From positions 1 to 64,000 of the forward strand of contig CAWGQZ010000002.1 of the NCBI GenBank assembly GCA_963824805.1: 64,000 nucleotides of DNA. The letters run 5' to 3'. Shown here one piece after another: positions 44,579-54,431 of this stretch (the stretch's first letter is position 1; each line of letters opens with the position of its first letter). The translations under genes were made by a program, and so were the position numbers. The notes under the pieces are model-generated. The model saw only the letters and a list, made by a program, of their open reading frames with translations, had not been told where the DNA came from and did not search any database. The stretch is from DATBAT01 sp963824805 (GTDB lineage Bacteria > Acidobacteriota > Terriglobia > Terriglobales > Acidobacteriaceae).

Positions 44579-45946
44579 GTGGCAAGCAAAGCGCATTTAT
44601 TGATCGTCGACGACGAGGCCAATACGCTGGCATCGCTCTCCCGTGCCTTCCGCCTTGCGGGACATGAAGCTACCGTGTGCGATAACGCAGCCAAAGCTCT
44701 CGAAATCGCAAAGGCGCAGACCTTTGATCTGATCTTTTCTGACGTCGTAATGCCGGGTAAGGACGGGCTCTCGCTCCTGGAGGAATTGAAATCGCAGGGA
44801 GTTTCGACGCCGGTGGTGATGATGTCGGGTCAGGCGCACATCGATATGGCAGTAAAAGCAACGCGGCTGGGAGCACTGGACTTCCTGGAGAAACCAATCT
44901 CCACCGATAAGCTGCTGCTGACCGTGGAAAATGCGATGAAGCTGCAGCGGCTGCAATCGGAAAATCGACAACTCTTGCAGCGACTGGGTAAGCACGAACT
45001 GGTATGGTCGGGCGAAACCATGAAGAAGGTGATGGCGCAGGTGGAGCGCGTCGCCGCGAGCGAGACACGCGTTTGTATTCTGGGCGAGACCGGAACGGGC
45101 AAGGAGCTCGTGGCGCGCACGCTGCATGAGAAGAGTCCCCGGGCGGGCGGTCCGTTTGTGACTTTGAATTGCGCGGCGGTTCCGGCGGAGTTGATTGAAT
45201 CAGAACTGTTCGGGCACGAGAAAGGATCCTTCACCGGCGCCGCTGGGCGCCACCTTGGGAAATTCGAACAAGCCGGCGGCGGCACCATCTTCCTCGATGA
45301 GATCGGCGACATGCCATTGGCCATGCAGGCCAAGTTGCTGCGCGTGTTGGAGGAGAGCGAAGTGGAACGCATCGGAGGTGAAAAGCCCATTCGGGTGGAC
45401 GCACGGGTGATCGTGGCTACTCACCGCAATCTGGAAACGCTCGTAAAGGAAGGCAAATTTAGGCAGGACTTGTTCCATCGCGTTTATGTATTTCCCCTGG
45501 CGCTGCCTCCGTTGCGGGAGCGCCGTGAGGATATTCCCCGACTGGTCGAGAGCTTTGCGCGGCAGGTATGTTCGCAAAACGGATGGAAGCCGGTTCCCTT
45601 CTCCTCCGAAGCCCTTGGAGCCCTGCAGGCCTATTCCTGGCCGGGAAATGTTCGCGAGTTACGGAATGTTGTAGAGCGGGTGATGCTGCTCGCAATGTCA
45701 GGAGAAGTAGATTTAAAGACGGTCCAGTTGGCTATCCCGGAACAGTCTGCAGTTCAGGCAGCCTCGGGGTCTCTGGCCGATCGGGTGCAAGGCTTCGAGC
45801 GCGATGTGATTCTGGCTGAACTGAAGCGCAATGGCAATCACATTACAAACACGGCAAAAGCGCTGGGCCTGGAACGCAGCCACTTGTACAAGAAGGCCGA
45901 ACAGGTGGGAATTGATCTGTCAGCACTAAGGCAGGGCAGCGGGTAG
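44579..45946 (+). CDS. Sigma-54-dependent response regulator, NtrC family
   Basis: 455 residues, GTG start 2 bases after the kinase stop. The receiver domain has the acidic pair Asp11-Asp12, phospho-acceptor Asp55 in FSDVVMPG and Lys in EKPIS. The AAA+ domain has Walker A GETGTGKE, the sigma-54 loop GSFTGA (usually GAFTGA), Walker B GGGTIFLDEIGD and the arginine finger region RQDLFHRVYVF. The C-terminal Fis-type helix-turn-helix is HITNTAKALGLERSHLYKKAE. It activates sigma-54 promoters when phosphorylated, presumably by the kinase next to it. Its targets are not visible in the window. Confidence 0.94.
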   Translation: MASKAHLLIVDDEANTLASLSRAFRLAGHEATVCDNAAKALEIAKAQTFDLIFSDVVMPGKDGLSLLEELKSQGVSTPVVMMSGQAHIDMAVKATRLGALDFLEKPISTDKLLLTVENAMKLQRLQSENRQLLQRLGKHELVWSGETMKKVMAQVERVAASETRVCILGETGTGKELVARTLHEKSPRAGGPFVTLNCAAVPAELIESELFGHEKGSFTGAAGRHLGKFEQAGGGTIFLDEIGDMPLAMQAKLLRVLEESEVERIGGEKPIRVDARVIVATHRNLETLVKEGKFRQDLFHRVYVFPLALPPLRERREDIPRLVESFARQVCSQNGWKPVPFSSEALGALQAYSWPGNVRELRNVVERVMLLAMSGEVDLKTVQLAIPEQSAVQAASGSLADRVQGFERDVILAELKRNGNHITNTAKALGLERSHLYKKAEQVGIDLSALRQGSG

Positions 45947-45993
45947 ATACGTTTGGCGACGGGCGCACTCGCCGTCCGCGCCGAATCCCTTCA

Positions 45994-48173
45994 TCATTTC
46001 TGTGGACTCGGGCCACCTTGACGGTGTCCCTTCAGCTCCTGGTAAGTCTGCATCTCCCGGGCCGCAGCTCCTGATTGTGCATCCCGGCGGTATGCCATCG
46101 CCAGTTGGTAGTGGATGTAATCGCTGTTCGGACTCAACTGACTTCCGGCTTCCAGATTTCCGATGGCGGCTTTGGTTTCTCCCTGCTCCAGTTGCAGCTT
46201 TCCGAGCTGGTAGTAAGCGTCGAAATATTTCGGATCTTGCTTGATCACTTCCTGTAGCAACCCTCGCGCTTCTGATTTCTTCTGCATCTGCAGTAAGGCG
46301 AACGCCAGGTGATATTTAGCCGGAGTATCCGATGGACTCGATTGCAACGCAGTCCGCAGCTCTGGAATCGCGTCCGCCGGCTTGCCTTGGCGGATGAGCG
46401 CCAATCCTAAAAGAAAGTGCACATGGGCTTGCGCAGGATCGAGGGCGAGGGATTTGTGATACTCCTCAAGTGCGGGCGCATAGATTCCCTGGTCGGCGTA
46501 GGCCCCGCCCAGCAGACCGTGGATTTCCGCCGAGTTGGGATTTTCCTCCGCAACTCTTTTGAGCAGGCTCATGCCGCGATCGAATTGTCCGGCCTTGATC
46601 AGTGACGTGCCATATGCCGACGCCAGTCCGGGGTCCGATTGCGCGGTGTCTTCGATGGGCTGGAGCGTTGACAGAGTCTTCGCATAGTTTTCGACAGTGA
46701 AATAACTCAGCCCCAGCGCGGCTCGCGCCCGGGTGTCATCGGGATGAGCCGCCAGATGGCGTTCCAGTGCAAGGATGGCAGCGGAATATCGCTTTCCGTA
46801 AAATTCCGCCATTCCCCAGTTGCGGTCCACGGTTTCAAGCGACAGGATTCCAGGCGGCAGCTTTTTGAAAATATTTGGAGGCTTCTAGGAAGTCTTGCTG
46901 CGCGGCAGCTGCTACTCCCAGATTGTTGTAGGCATTGGCTAGCGCGGGTTTCAGTTGGTCAATCAATCGTGCAAGCTTTGCACGACCTTCCATTTTGACA
47001 GGAGCCGAGGGGCTTGCGAAATCATTGGCGGCAAGCGTTCCGTCCTGTCGCGCCCGCTGCCGCTCCAGGCGCTGGGTACGAAGCCGCTGGGAAATCTCCA
47101 TTTGCTCCCGCGCTTCTTCATTACGCCCAGTTTGCTTAAGAATGCGCCCCAACAGGTAGTAGGCGCGATGAATCTGAAACTCATTACGGGATTGATCCCC
47201 GGTAAGTGCTATCGCTTTGCGCGCAGCGGCTTCCGCCTCAGTCAGGCGATGGGTTTCCACGTAGAGCTGGGCCAGATCGATAAACGCATCCGGGCTGTCC
47301 GGTTCGAGAGAAGTCGCGCGCCGCAGTTCGCTTTCGGAGCTGGCGAGTTCATGCCGCTTCAGCAATTCATAGCCGAGCATGTAGTGGCTACGGGCATCTC
47401 GCGAATTGATTTCCAGCTCGGCACGGAATTGTTGAATTGCACGCGCAGAGTCTAGGGCTTCATCGCGAGTGGCGTAAGCGAGTCCAAGAAAATAGTGGAG
47501 CTGTGGAGCTTTGGGATGCCGGGCGATCCCGGTGGTGAGTTGCTGAATCGCTTCCGGCCATGCACCCACTTCTTCGTAGGCGCGGCTGATCAGAATGTGC
47601 ATTTCTGGCGTGTCGCCCAGACCTTTCAACATGTCGGCAAAAAGCATGCGCGCGTGCTGCTCATCTTTCAGCCTCAGATAGGTCACGCCCAGGGTGTAGC
47701 CAACATCAAGTCCGGGAGCCGCCACTACCGTTGCTTCGAGAAGGGGCTTGGCCCCGGCATAGTCTCCCTGTTGAAAGAGGACTCGGCCGAGAGCCCATTG
47801 CTGCCCGCGCATTGTTGGGATCAGCTGCCAGGGATTTCTCCGCGAGCACTTTTGCAGCGCTGAGATCCCCTGCTTGCAAGCAGGCCAAGGCGCGATCAAG
47901 GGCGAATGCCGGGTCATCGGGCGCAAAACCTGCAGCCTCTTCGAATGACTCATGCGCGGCTTTGAAATCCCGCAGTTGGCCCTGGGCGTTGCCCAGCCGC
48001 CGCAGTGCCTGAGAGAGAAATAACCTATATTCGGCGACAGCGAGAGCTTGGTCGCCTTTTTCGGAAAAAGTCTCAGCGATTTTATAGTGCTGCAGCAGAT
48101 CGTCCTGAGGGGAGGCATTCATCGAAGCCGCCAACAGCAGGCAAGACGCTAGGCGGATAGGAGTGAAGAACAT
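45994..48173 (-). CDS. Secreted tetratricopeptide-repeat protein (two frameshifts)
   Basis: About 726 residues. The ATG at 48173 starts a signal peptide (FFTPIRLASCLLLAASMNA). The mature protein is TPR repeats almost throughout: DQALAVAEYRLFLSQALRRLG, SFEEAAGFAPDDPAFALDRALACLQAGD, QGDYAGAKPLLEATVVAAPG, and regular 34-residue units to the end (QTYQELKGHRQG). The frame changes near 47810 (NNARA joining QWALGRVLFQQG) and near 46850 (AAAW joining GILSLETVDRNWG). It starts 79 bases after the TonB receptor stop, on the same strand, and probably works with it in the envelope. It converges on the NtrC-like gene. Confidence 0.8.
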
Positions 48174-48251
48174 CACAAAAAGAATAGCGGGTGGAACCTG
48201 ATTCGCGTCAAGTTCCAACCGGAGGGAATCATCGCGAACTACGTAAAAGCG

Positions 48252-51200
48252 CTAGAAGCTTACCTTCAACGAGTATTGGATTTCACGCGGGCCGCGGTCT
48301 GAGGTTACCTGACCGAAACCAGTTGCGAGGTCCGTGGCTGGGTCGTAGAGCACAGTGTTGTTGGCCACTCCGTTGCAAGGATTTGCCGCCGTGCAAGCCA
48401 CAGCATTTCCATTGTTCAGAGTGATATTGACCCCATTGCCAGATTGCGAGTTGCCAATAAACTGCGTCTTGTTGAACGCGTTGTACAGCTCGATGCGGAA
48501 CTGCAGGTTGACCTTCTCGCGAATCCTAAAATTTTTGTATACGGAGAAGTCGGTATTGGCCACACCCGGCCCGTAGCAATCGCCGACTGAGGCGTCACCA
48601 ATAGTCCCAAGCTGGTAGCCGTTAAGCGTCCAGCGATTGGGATTAAGCCACTGAATGGACGAACCAGGAGCCCGGCAAGGCTGGCCGGAAACCACATTCG
48701 GACGGTCATTCTGGTCCGCGTAACCGCTGCCGGAAAGCCCCCCATTGGCGTTGATGATCGACCCCGTCGCGTAAACATTCAGCGGGGTTCCGCTGGAGTA
48801 ACTGAGAATGGAGGCCAATTCCCAACCGCCCAAAGCATAACGGGCAACCGAACCGGTAGTCGCCAATTCCGGCAAATGATAGACAACGTTTCCCACGAAG
48901 ATCTGCGGGCGATCGATGAAGCTGGGCCCGTAGTTCAGGTGAGGATTGCTGGGATCCAGCAGCAGCGTGGTCTGCCCGGCACCGCCGCTGTTTGAAAGAT
49001 CGGTATCCGAAAGTGATTTGGAATAGGTATAGGCGAACTGGGCATCCAGAGATTTGAATCGCGAACGCACCAATGCCTGCAGCGAGTTGTAGTTCGAGCT
49101 GCCGGTCCATTGGGCGTAGTTGATTCGCCCAAAGCTGCTAAAAGGGCGCAACGAATTTGCCGGACTGAGTGAATACGACAGGCGGTTGGCGGCCGGCACT
49201 CCATTCACATCGATATATTGCAAAGCGTCGTAGCCTCGATTGCCGACGTACCCAACTTCGAGTTTGGTATCGCGGAAAATTTCTCGCTCCAAGGTCAGGT
49301 TGTACTGCCACGTGTACGGGATGTTGTCGTTAAGGCTCTCACCAAAATTGGGAAAGCCGGAAGCGCCACCGGTCAAAGGGACTGCCGTGTCGAGGGTGCG
49401 AAGCAGTGTTCCGCCTCCACCCACGGAAAGCGAGAACGGTGAGTTCCCTGCCATGGTAAGGGTGTTGTTCAACCGCTCGCGCTGGTAGAACTGCCCTACG
49501 CCGGCGCGGATTGCGGTCTTGCCATTGCCGAACGGATCCCATGCAACGCCAACGCGGGGCGCGATGGCATAATTGTTGTTGGCTTTCAAGGCGCGGCTGG
49601 CTCCTGCCACTCCGCCGGCGAAATCCAGCCTGATGGCAAAAGTCCGTGCCCGGCACGAGGACGATTCCATTACAAGGATCGGCTCCAAGAACTGGATCAT
49701 AGGCGCCGGCCTGGAAAGAGGAAATCGCGTCGGTGGCGCTGAAGGGGCTGCGCAACATCGAGTATCGTGCTCCCAGTTCGAGAGTGATCGTGCGGCGGAA
49801 TTTCCAGCTATCGCCGAAGTAAAACTCCACGTCATGCCAGCGTTGCTGAGAGAAGGGATTCAACTGGGACTCGCTTGCGTCCCAGGTCCGGCCGGCCCAG
49901 AGTGCGTCATAGGTGCCGTTGCCAGTGCTGCCGGTGCTATTCAGAGTCCCAGCATTTGGATCTCCGGCTGGGGCTTTGACTCCGCTGAAGTTGACAGCTT
50001 CTGAATATGATCCGCCCAGCAATTCATTCTTCTGGTTATTGCTGATAAGGAATCCGACTTTGAACGTATGCTTGCCGGAAACTTTGGAGAAATCGTCCTT
50101 TAGCGTAAAGAGTTGTTCGTTGTTGTGCCAGGGCGCCTGGGTCCAGATGGTAGCGCTGGCACCGTTACCCAATCCGCCGTTGAATAGCGGCATGCCGACG
50201 TTGGCGCCGGCCGTCTTAACAGAATCAGGAAACTCGTTGGGGATAGCGGCTGCGATATCGGCCATCAACCCCGGATTCGTCCCCGCCAGATCGGCATTGA
50301 TGCGATTCATGGCGTAGGAAACCTGGAAGTCATTCACCGCTGTGCTGCCAAACAGTTTGCTCAGCTTGATGGTGGCTTGGGCGCCAGGCTGAATCCAGCT
50401 GCTTTCCACTGAGGGATAAACGTCATCTCCCCAGAATCCCAGCGTGCTGGGGAATGGCTGTGACCAGGCATCATGGGTGTAGCGGCCCATTAATGTCCAC
50501 GTCGAGCCCAGTCTGTAATCGACGCGTCCACTTTCCTGCCGCCAGTAAATTGGAGCCGTCAGGGACTGCGACCAGTTGTTGCAACTGGAAGCCACATTGC
50601 TGACGTTTGGATCCGGCAGCAATTCCATCAACAGCGCACCCGCCGGAGAGGTTGCCGGCACGGCTGTCGGCATGGCGGTCGTGCCCCCGGGAACGGTGGG
50701 CACTGCTTCGCACAGATTGCCACTCTGGTCGCGGCGCAGGTTAGAAAAGTCCCCAGCCTTTTCCGCGATCGTTGGCACATTGGCGCTGCGCACCTTGCCG
50801 CGCAATTCGTGATTCCACTCTTCCGACCAGAAGAAGAATAACTTGTCCTTCTTGATGGGCCCGCCGATGTTGTAGCCCCAATCGTTGCGGCGAAGAACGT
50901 CTTTGGGAACGCCATTCAGGTGGTTGAAGAAATCGGTGGCATTCAGTTTGTCGTTGCGGCCGAAATAATAGGCGCCGCCGTGAAACTCGTTGGTGCCGCC
51001 GCGGGTCACGATGTTGATGATCGCGCCCGAAGCCTGGCCGTATTCCGGGCCGTAGCTGTTGCGCAGCATCTTGAATTCCTGAATGGCATCGAGCGAGGGG
51101 TAAATGAGAATGGTGCGATTCGACCCGATGTCGTTGTCATTGACGCCATCGACCAGAAACAAGTTCGAAGTGGTCTGGTTGCCGTTGACCGAAAAGTCAA

Positions 51201-51729
51201 CCCCCGCCATCAGTCCCTTGTTCTTGGAACTGAAATTGTTCTGCGCCGATACGCCGGGCTGAAGCTGAGTCAACTGGGCGAAACTGCGGCCATTCATCGG
51301 CAACTCGCGGACCTGGTTCCCTTCCACAACGTTGCCGACCGTTCCGCTATTGGTTTCTACCTGAACCGCATTTGCCTCTACCGTCACCTGTTCGGTTACC
51401 GAGCCGAGTTGAAGGCTGGCATTCACCACCGCTTCCGAAGAAACATTGAGCTCCAGATTTTTGGTGACCGACTCGCGAAATTTGGGATGGCTGATTTTGA
51501 CGTCATAAACGCCAGGCTGAAGGTCGGTAAATGCGTACAGCCCTTCTGACCCCGTGGTGGCAACGCGCGTCGCGGCGGTGTTGACGTTGGTGACCGTCAC
51601 CTGGGCTCCGGCAACGACTGCGCCGGACGGGTCAGTCACTGTACCTCGAATGGTGCCTGAGGTCTTTTGTGCAGCTAGCGGTAAACTGAAAAGGAGAGCG
51701 AATAGAAAGACAAACTTCTGGACACCCAT
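48252..51729 (-). CDS. TonB-dependent receptor with carboxypeptidase-regulatory-like domain (Oar-like; one frameshift)
   Basis: About 1,158 residues. The ATG at 51729 opens a signal peptide (GVQKFVFLFALLFSLPLAAQ); an upstream in-frame start would add 29 residues. An N-terminal beta-sandwich follows (SGTIRGTVTDPSGAVVAGAQVTVTN). The plug domain comes next (RELPMNGRSFAQLTQLQPGV, FLVDGVNDNDIGSN, GQASGAIINIVTRGGTNEFHGGAYYF) and then the large barrel. The frame breaks near 49623, where one extra C falls between HQAGF and AGGVAGASRALK; the rest ends with the typical aromatic YSLKVSF. Such receptors import oligosaccharides or other ligands in Acidobacteriota. A LacI regulator is divergently encoded, pointing to a sugar ligand. 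Confidence 0.85.
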
Positions 51730-51799
51730 GAGAATAAATTCAGCCTTCCTGCCCCAATAGAATAACGATTTTGTTAAGCCCAATTTGCTACGACAGGTG

Positions 51800-51814
51800 G
51801 ACAATATTGTTGTC
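51800..51814. promoter_or_regulatory. Inverted repeat in the TonB receptor/LacI intergenic region
   Basis: GACAATATTGTTGTC has 5-base arms GACAA/TTGTC and contains the 8-base palindrome CAATATTG. It lies about 70 bases upstream of the receptor start in a 256-base divergent promoter region. It may be the site for the adjacent LacI regulator, although it lacks the usual central CG. Confidence 0.35.
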
Positions 51815-51985
51815 ATTAGGCGGCAGCGGCCCGCGCTTTGTCAAGCAACCGACCGATCTAATACAAGACTTTACATAAACTCTACATTTACAAATTTCTG
51901 AAGTTGGGCAATATAGTTGAGGCGGATTTGTGAAAGTTTGTATATCCTCACTGGTCGCGGGCCTCTGGGTCAGAAAGTAGGGTCA

Positions 51986-53023
51986 ATGTCCAAGCCGGGC
52001 AACGAGGGGAACGGCACGAACACCGCAGTGACGTTAAAAGCCGTAGCCAACCACGTTGGACTCTCGCCGGGAACGGTGTCATCCGTACTCAACAACGCTC
52101 CATCAGCCCGCCACATCCCGCAACATACTCGCAACCGAATTGTGGCCGCAGCGCGCGAGCTTAATTATCGTCCTAACTTTTTCGCCAGGTCACTGCGCAA
52201 ACAGCGAACCTATACCTTGGGCGTAATTGTCGCCGACTTCGCCGATGCCTACGCCGCGCTGGTCGTTGCCGGGATTGAAAAGTACGCCAGAGAGCGGGAT
52301 TATTCCTTCATTTTGGGAGTCCATGGTCAAAACCCCGACTTGCTGGAAACCTGTTCGCGCCTGCTTTTGCGTCGTGGTGTAGAAGGACTGATCACTGCTG
52401 GGCTGAACACTCCCGCTCCAATTCCGCTGCCAACAGTAGCGGTTTCCGGTCACGGCCAGCACGAGGGCGTGACCAACATTGTCTTGAACCACCGCCGCGC
52501 TGTCGAGATGGCCCTACGACATCTGGTAGAACTTGGCCACCGCGACATCGCTTTCCTGGTGGGTCATCCGACCAGTTCTGATTCCGAGGCGCGCTGGAAT
52601 GCAATTCGCGAAGTTGCGCCCGAGTTGGGCTTAACTATCCGGCCGGAGTTGACCCTGCACATCGAAGGCATGGATTCGTCGCCTGAGCTTGGCTACCCAC
52701 TGGGAAAGCGGCTGATGGCGCAAAAGATTCCTTTCACGGCCCTATTCGCCTTTAACGATGTATCTGCGATTGGTGCCATTCGCGCGTTTCGCGAAGCCGG
52801 AGCACGGGTGCCGAATGATATTTCGGTCGTGGGATTCGACGACATTATGGCGGCAGCCTACAACCACCCGAGCTTAACCACGGTTCGACAGCCCATGCGG
52901 CTGATGGGTGAGCTGGCGACCAAGACACTCTTACAAAAGATTGAGAACGAAGGGGAGTATCCCACCGAAATCGAAGTGGACCCCGAGTTCGTAATACGCG
53001 AATCAACAGCACCCAGATCTTAA
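51986..53023 (+). CDS. LacI-family transcriptional regulator
   Basis: 345 residues from the ATG at 51986; an upstream in-frame start would add 23 residues. The DNA-binding domain is VTLKAVANHVGLSPGTVSSVLNN, with the hinge FFARSLRKQRTYTLGVIV, then the sugar-binding core (DFADAYAALVVAGIEKYA, LFAFNDVSAIGAIRAFREAG, VVGFDDIMAAAYNHPSLTTVRQP). It is divergent from the TonB receptor gene and so probably controls it. The C-terminal 21 bases overlap the end of the converging threonine ammonia-lyase gene. Confidence 0.9.
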   Translation: MSKPGNEGNGTNTAVTLKAVANHVGLSPGTVSSVLNNAPSARHIPQHTRNRIVAAARELNYRPNFFARSLRKQRTYTLGVIVADFADAYAALVVAGIEKYARERDYSFILGVHGQNPDLLETCSRLLLRRGVEGLITAGLNTPAPIPLPTVAVSGHGQHEGVTNIVLNHRRAVEMALRHLVELGHRDIAFLVGHPTSSDSEARWNAIREVAPELGLTIRPELTLHIEGMDSSPELGYPLGKRLMAQKIPFTALFAFNDVSAIGAIRAFREAGARVPNDISVVGFDDIMAAAYNHPSLTTVRQPMRLMGELATKTLLQKIENEGEYPTEIEVDPEFVIRESTAPRS

Positions 53024-54274
53024 GACGATCTTGTCGTGCAGAGCGAAGATCCGCGAAGGATGAGTCCTTACGAAACCCGTTCGTGAGCGTACCCAGCCGC
53101 CCAGGGCCGACAACAATTCCACAATGTGATCGGGCCCGCGGGTTTCCATGGTGATGTCGATCGCCGTGTCCCCCAGGTTCACCCCGTAATAGGCGCGATC
53201 GTAGGACGTCTCGACGATGTTGGCGCGGTGCTGGGCCAAAATCGCTGTCAATTGATTGAGCGCGCCTGGATAATCAGAAAGGTGCACCCGTAACTCGTAC
53301 CGCCTGCCGTCTTCCACCAAGCCACGCTCGATGATGCGCGAAAGCAACGTGACATCGATGTTGCCGCCTGAAACTATCACCGCAACCTTCTTCCCGGCCA
53401 ACGGGAACTTATGGTTTAGGACGGCCGCAATCGCCGCCGCTCCGGCACCTTCGGCCAGGGTCTTCTCGCGTTCCAGCAAGAGCAAGATGGCGTTTGCGAT
53501 CTCTTCTTCATCCACCGTGACAATTTCGTCGACGTATTTTTGGACCAGGGGCAGCGTCCGTTCTCCAGCTCGGCGTACTGCGATGCCGTCAGCGATCGTG
53601 GCTGCCGGACTCAAAGTAACCGCCTTGCCCTCAGCGATCGCTACCTTCATCGACGGCAAGCGTGCCGGCTGCACTCCGAGAATCTTAATTTTCGGATTAG
53701 TCTCTTTCACCGCAACCGAGATACCCCCAATCAGTCCACCGCCGCCGATCGGCGCGATGATTGCTTCGATCTCGGGATGCTGCGCTAGTATCTCCAAACC
53801 GACAGTTCCCTGCCCTGCAATGACCGCATCATCGTCGAAGGCATGGATAAAAGTCAGATGATCGCGCTGGCTGCGGCGCGCAGCTTCTTCACAGGCCTCG
53901 TCGTAATTGGCGCCATATAGCACAACATCGGCGCCGAAATTTTTGGTTGCCGAAACCTTGGTCAGCGGCGTGGTTAGCGGCATCACGATCTGCGCGCGGA
54001 TGCCGTGACGTCCTGCGTGGTAGGCCAATCCCTGCGCATGGTTTCCGGCCGAGGCCGCAATCACCCCACAGGCGCGTTCTTTGTCGGCGAGCGTCAGCAA
54101 ACGGTTGAGAGCGCCACGTTCCTTGTAGGCACCAGTCCGCTGCAAATTGTCGAGCTTTAGATAGACGGAATTCCCAGTGGATTGAGAAAAAGTCTCTGAT
54201 TTGGCGCAGGGCGAGAGATAGATAGATCCGTTGATGCGCTTCGCGGCGGCTTGTACATCTGAAAGTGTGACCAT
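53003..54274 (-). CDS. ilvA: Threonine ammonia-lyase (PLP-dependent, with C-terminal ACT-like domain)
   Basis: 423 residues from the ATG at 54274; longer in-frame extensions upstream lack protein-like sequence. The PLP Lys51 lies in RTGAYKERGA, and the phosphate loop is GGGGLIGG. AASAGNHAQGLAYHA and VSGGNIDVTLLSRII are typical. The last 80 residues (RYELRVHLSDYPGALNQLTAILAQHRANIVETSYDR) form an ACT-like regulatory domain. It deaminates threonine to 2-oxobutanoate, either as the first isoleucine step or in catabolism. This single-ACT form (TIGR01127 type) is shorter than classical biosynthetic IlvA (about 510). It follows gltBD on the same strand after 158 bases. Confidence 0.92.
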   Translation of the reverse strand: MVTLSDVQAAAKRINGSIYLSPCAKSETFSQSTGNSVYLKLDNLQRTGAYKERGALNRLLTLADKERACGVIAASAGNHAQGLAYHAGRHGIRAQIVMPLTTPLTKVSATKNFGADVVLYGANYDEACEEAARRSQRDHLTFIHAFDDDAVIAGQGTVGLEILAQHPEIEAIIAPIGGGGLIGGISVAVKETNPKIKILGVQPARLPSMKVAIAEGKAVTLSPAATIADGIAVRRAGERTLPLVQKYVDEIVTVDEEEIANAILLLLEREKTLAEGAGAAAIAAVLNHKFPLAGKKVAVIVSGGNIDVTLLSRIIERGLVEDGRRYELRVHLSDYPGALNQLTAILAQHRANIVETSYDRAYYGVNLGDTAIDITMETRGPDHIVELLSALGGWVRSRTGFVRTHPSRIFALHDKIVLRSGCC

Positions 54275-54431
54275 GGGATGGATGCGAAGAACTATAGTGC
54301 CACAACCCCACCGATTCCCGGCACTTCCCGTGAAGATTTCAGGATATTCGAAGGTGCGCTGTTCAATCTCGTCTTGGGCGGGGCTTTCAGCGTGCAAATG
54401 AAAACTTGCACTTTCGCACGGGACCAGGCTG

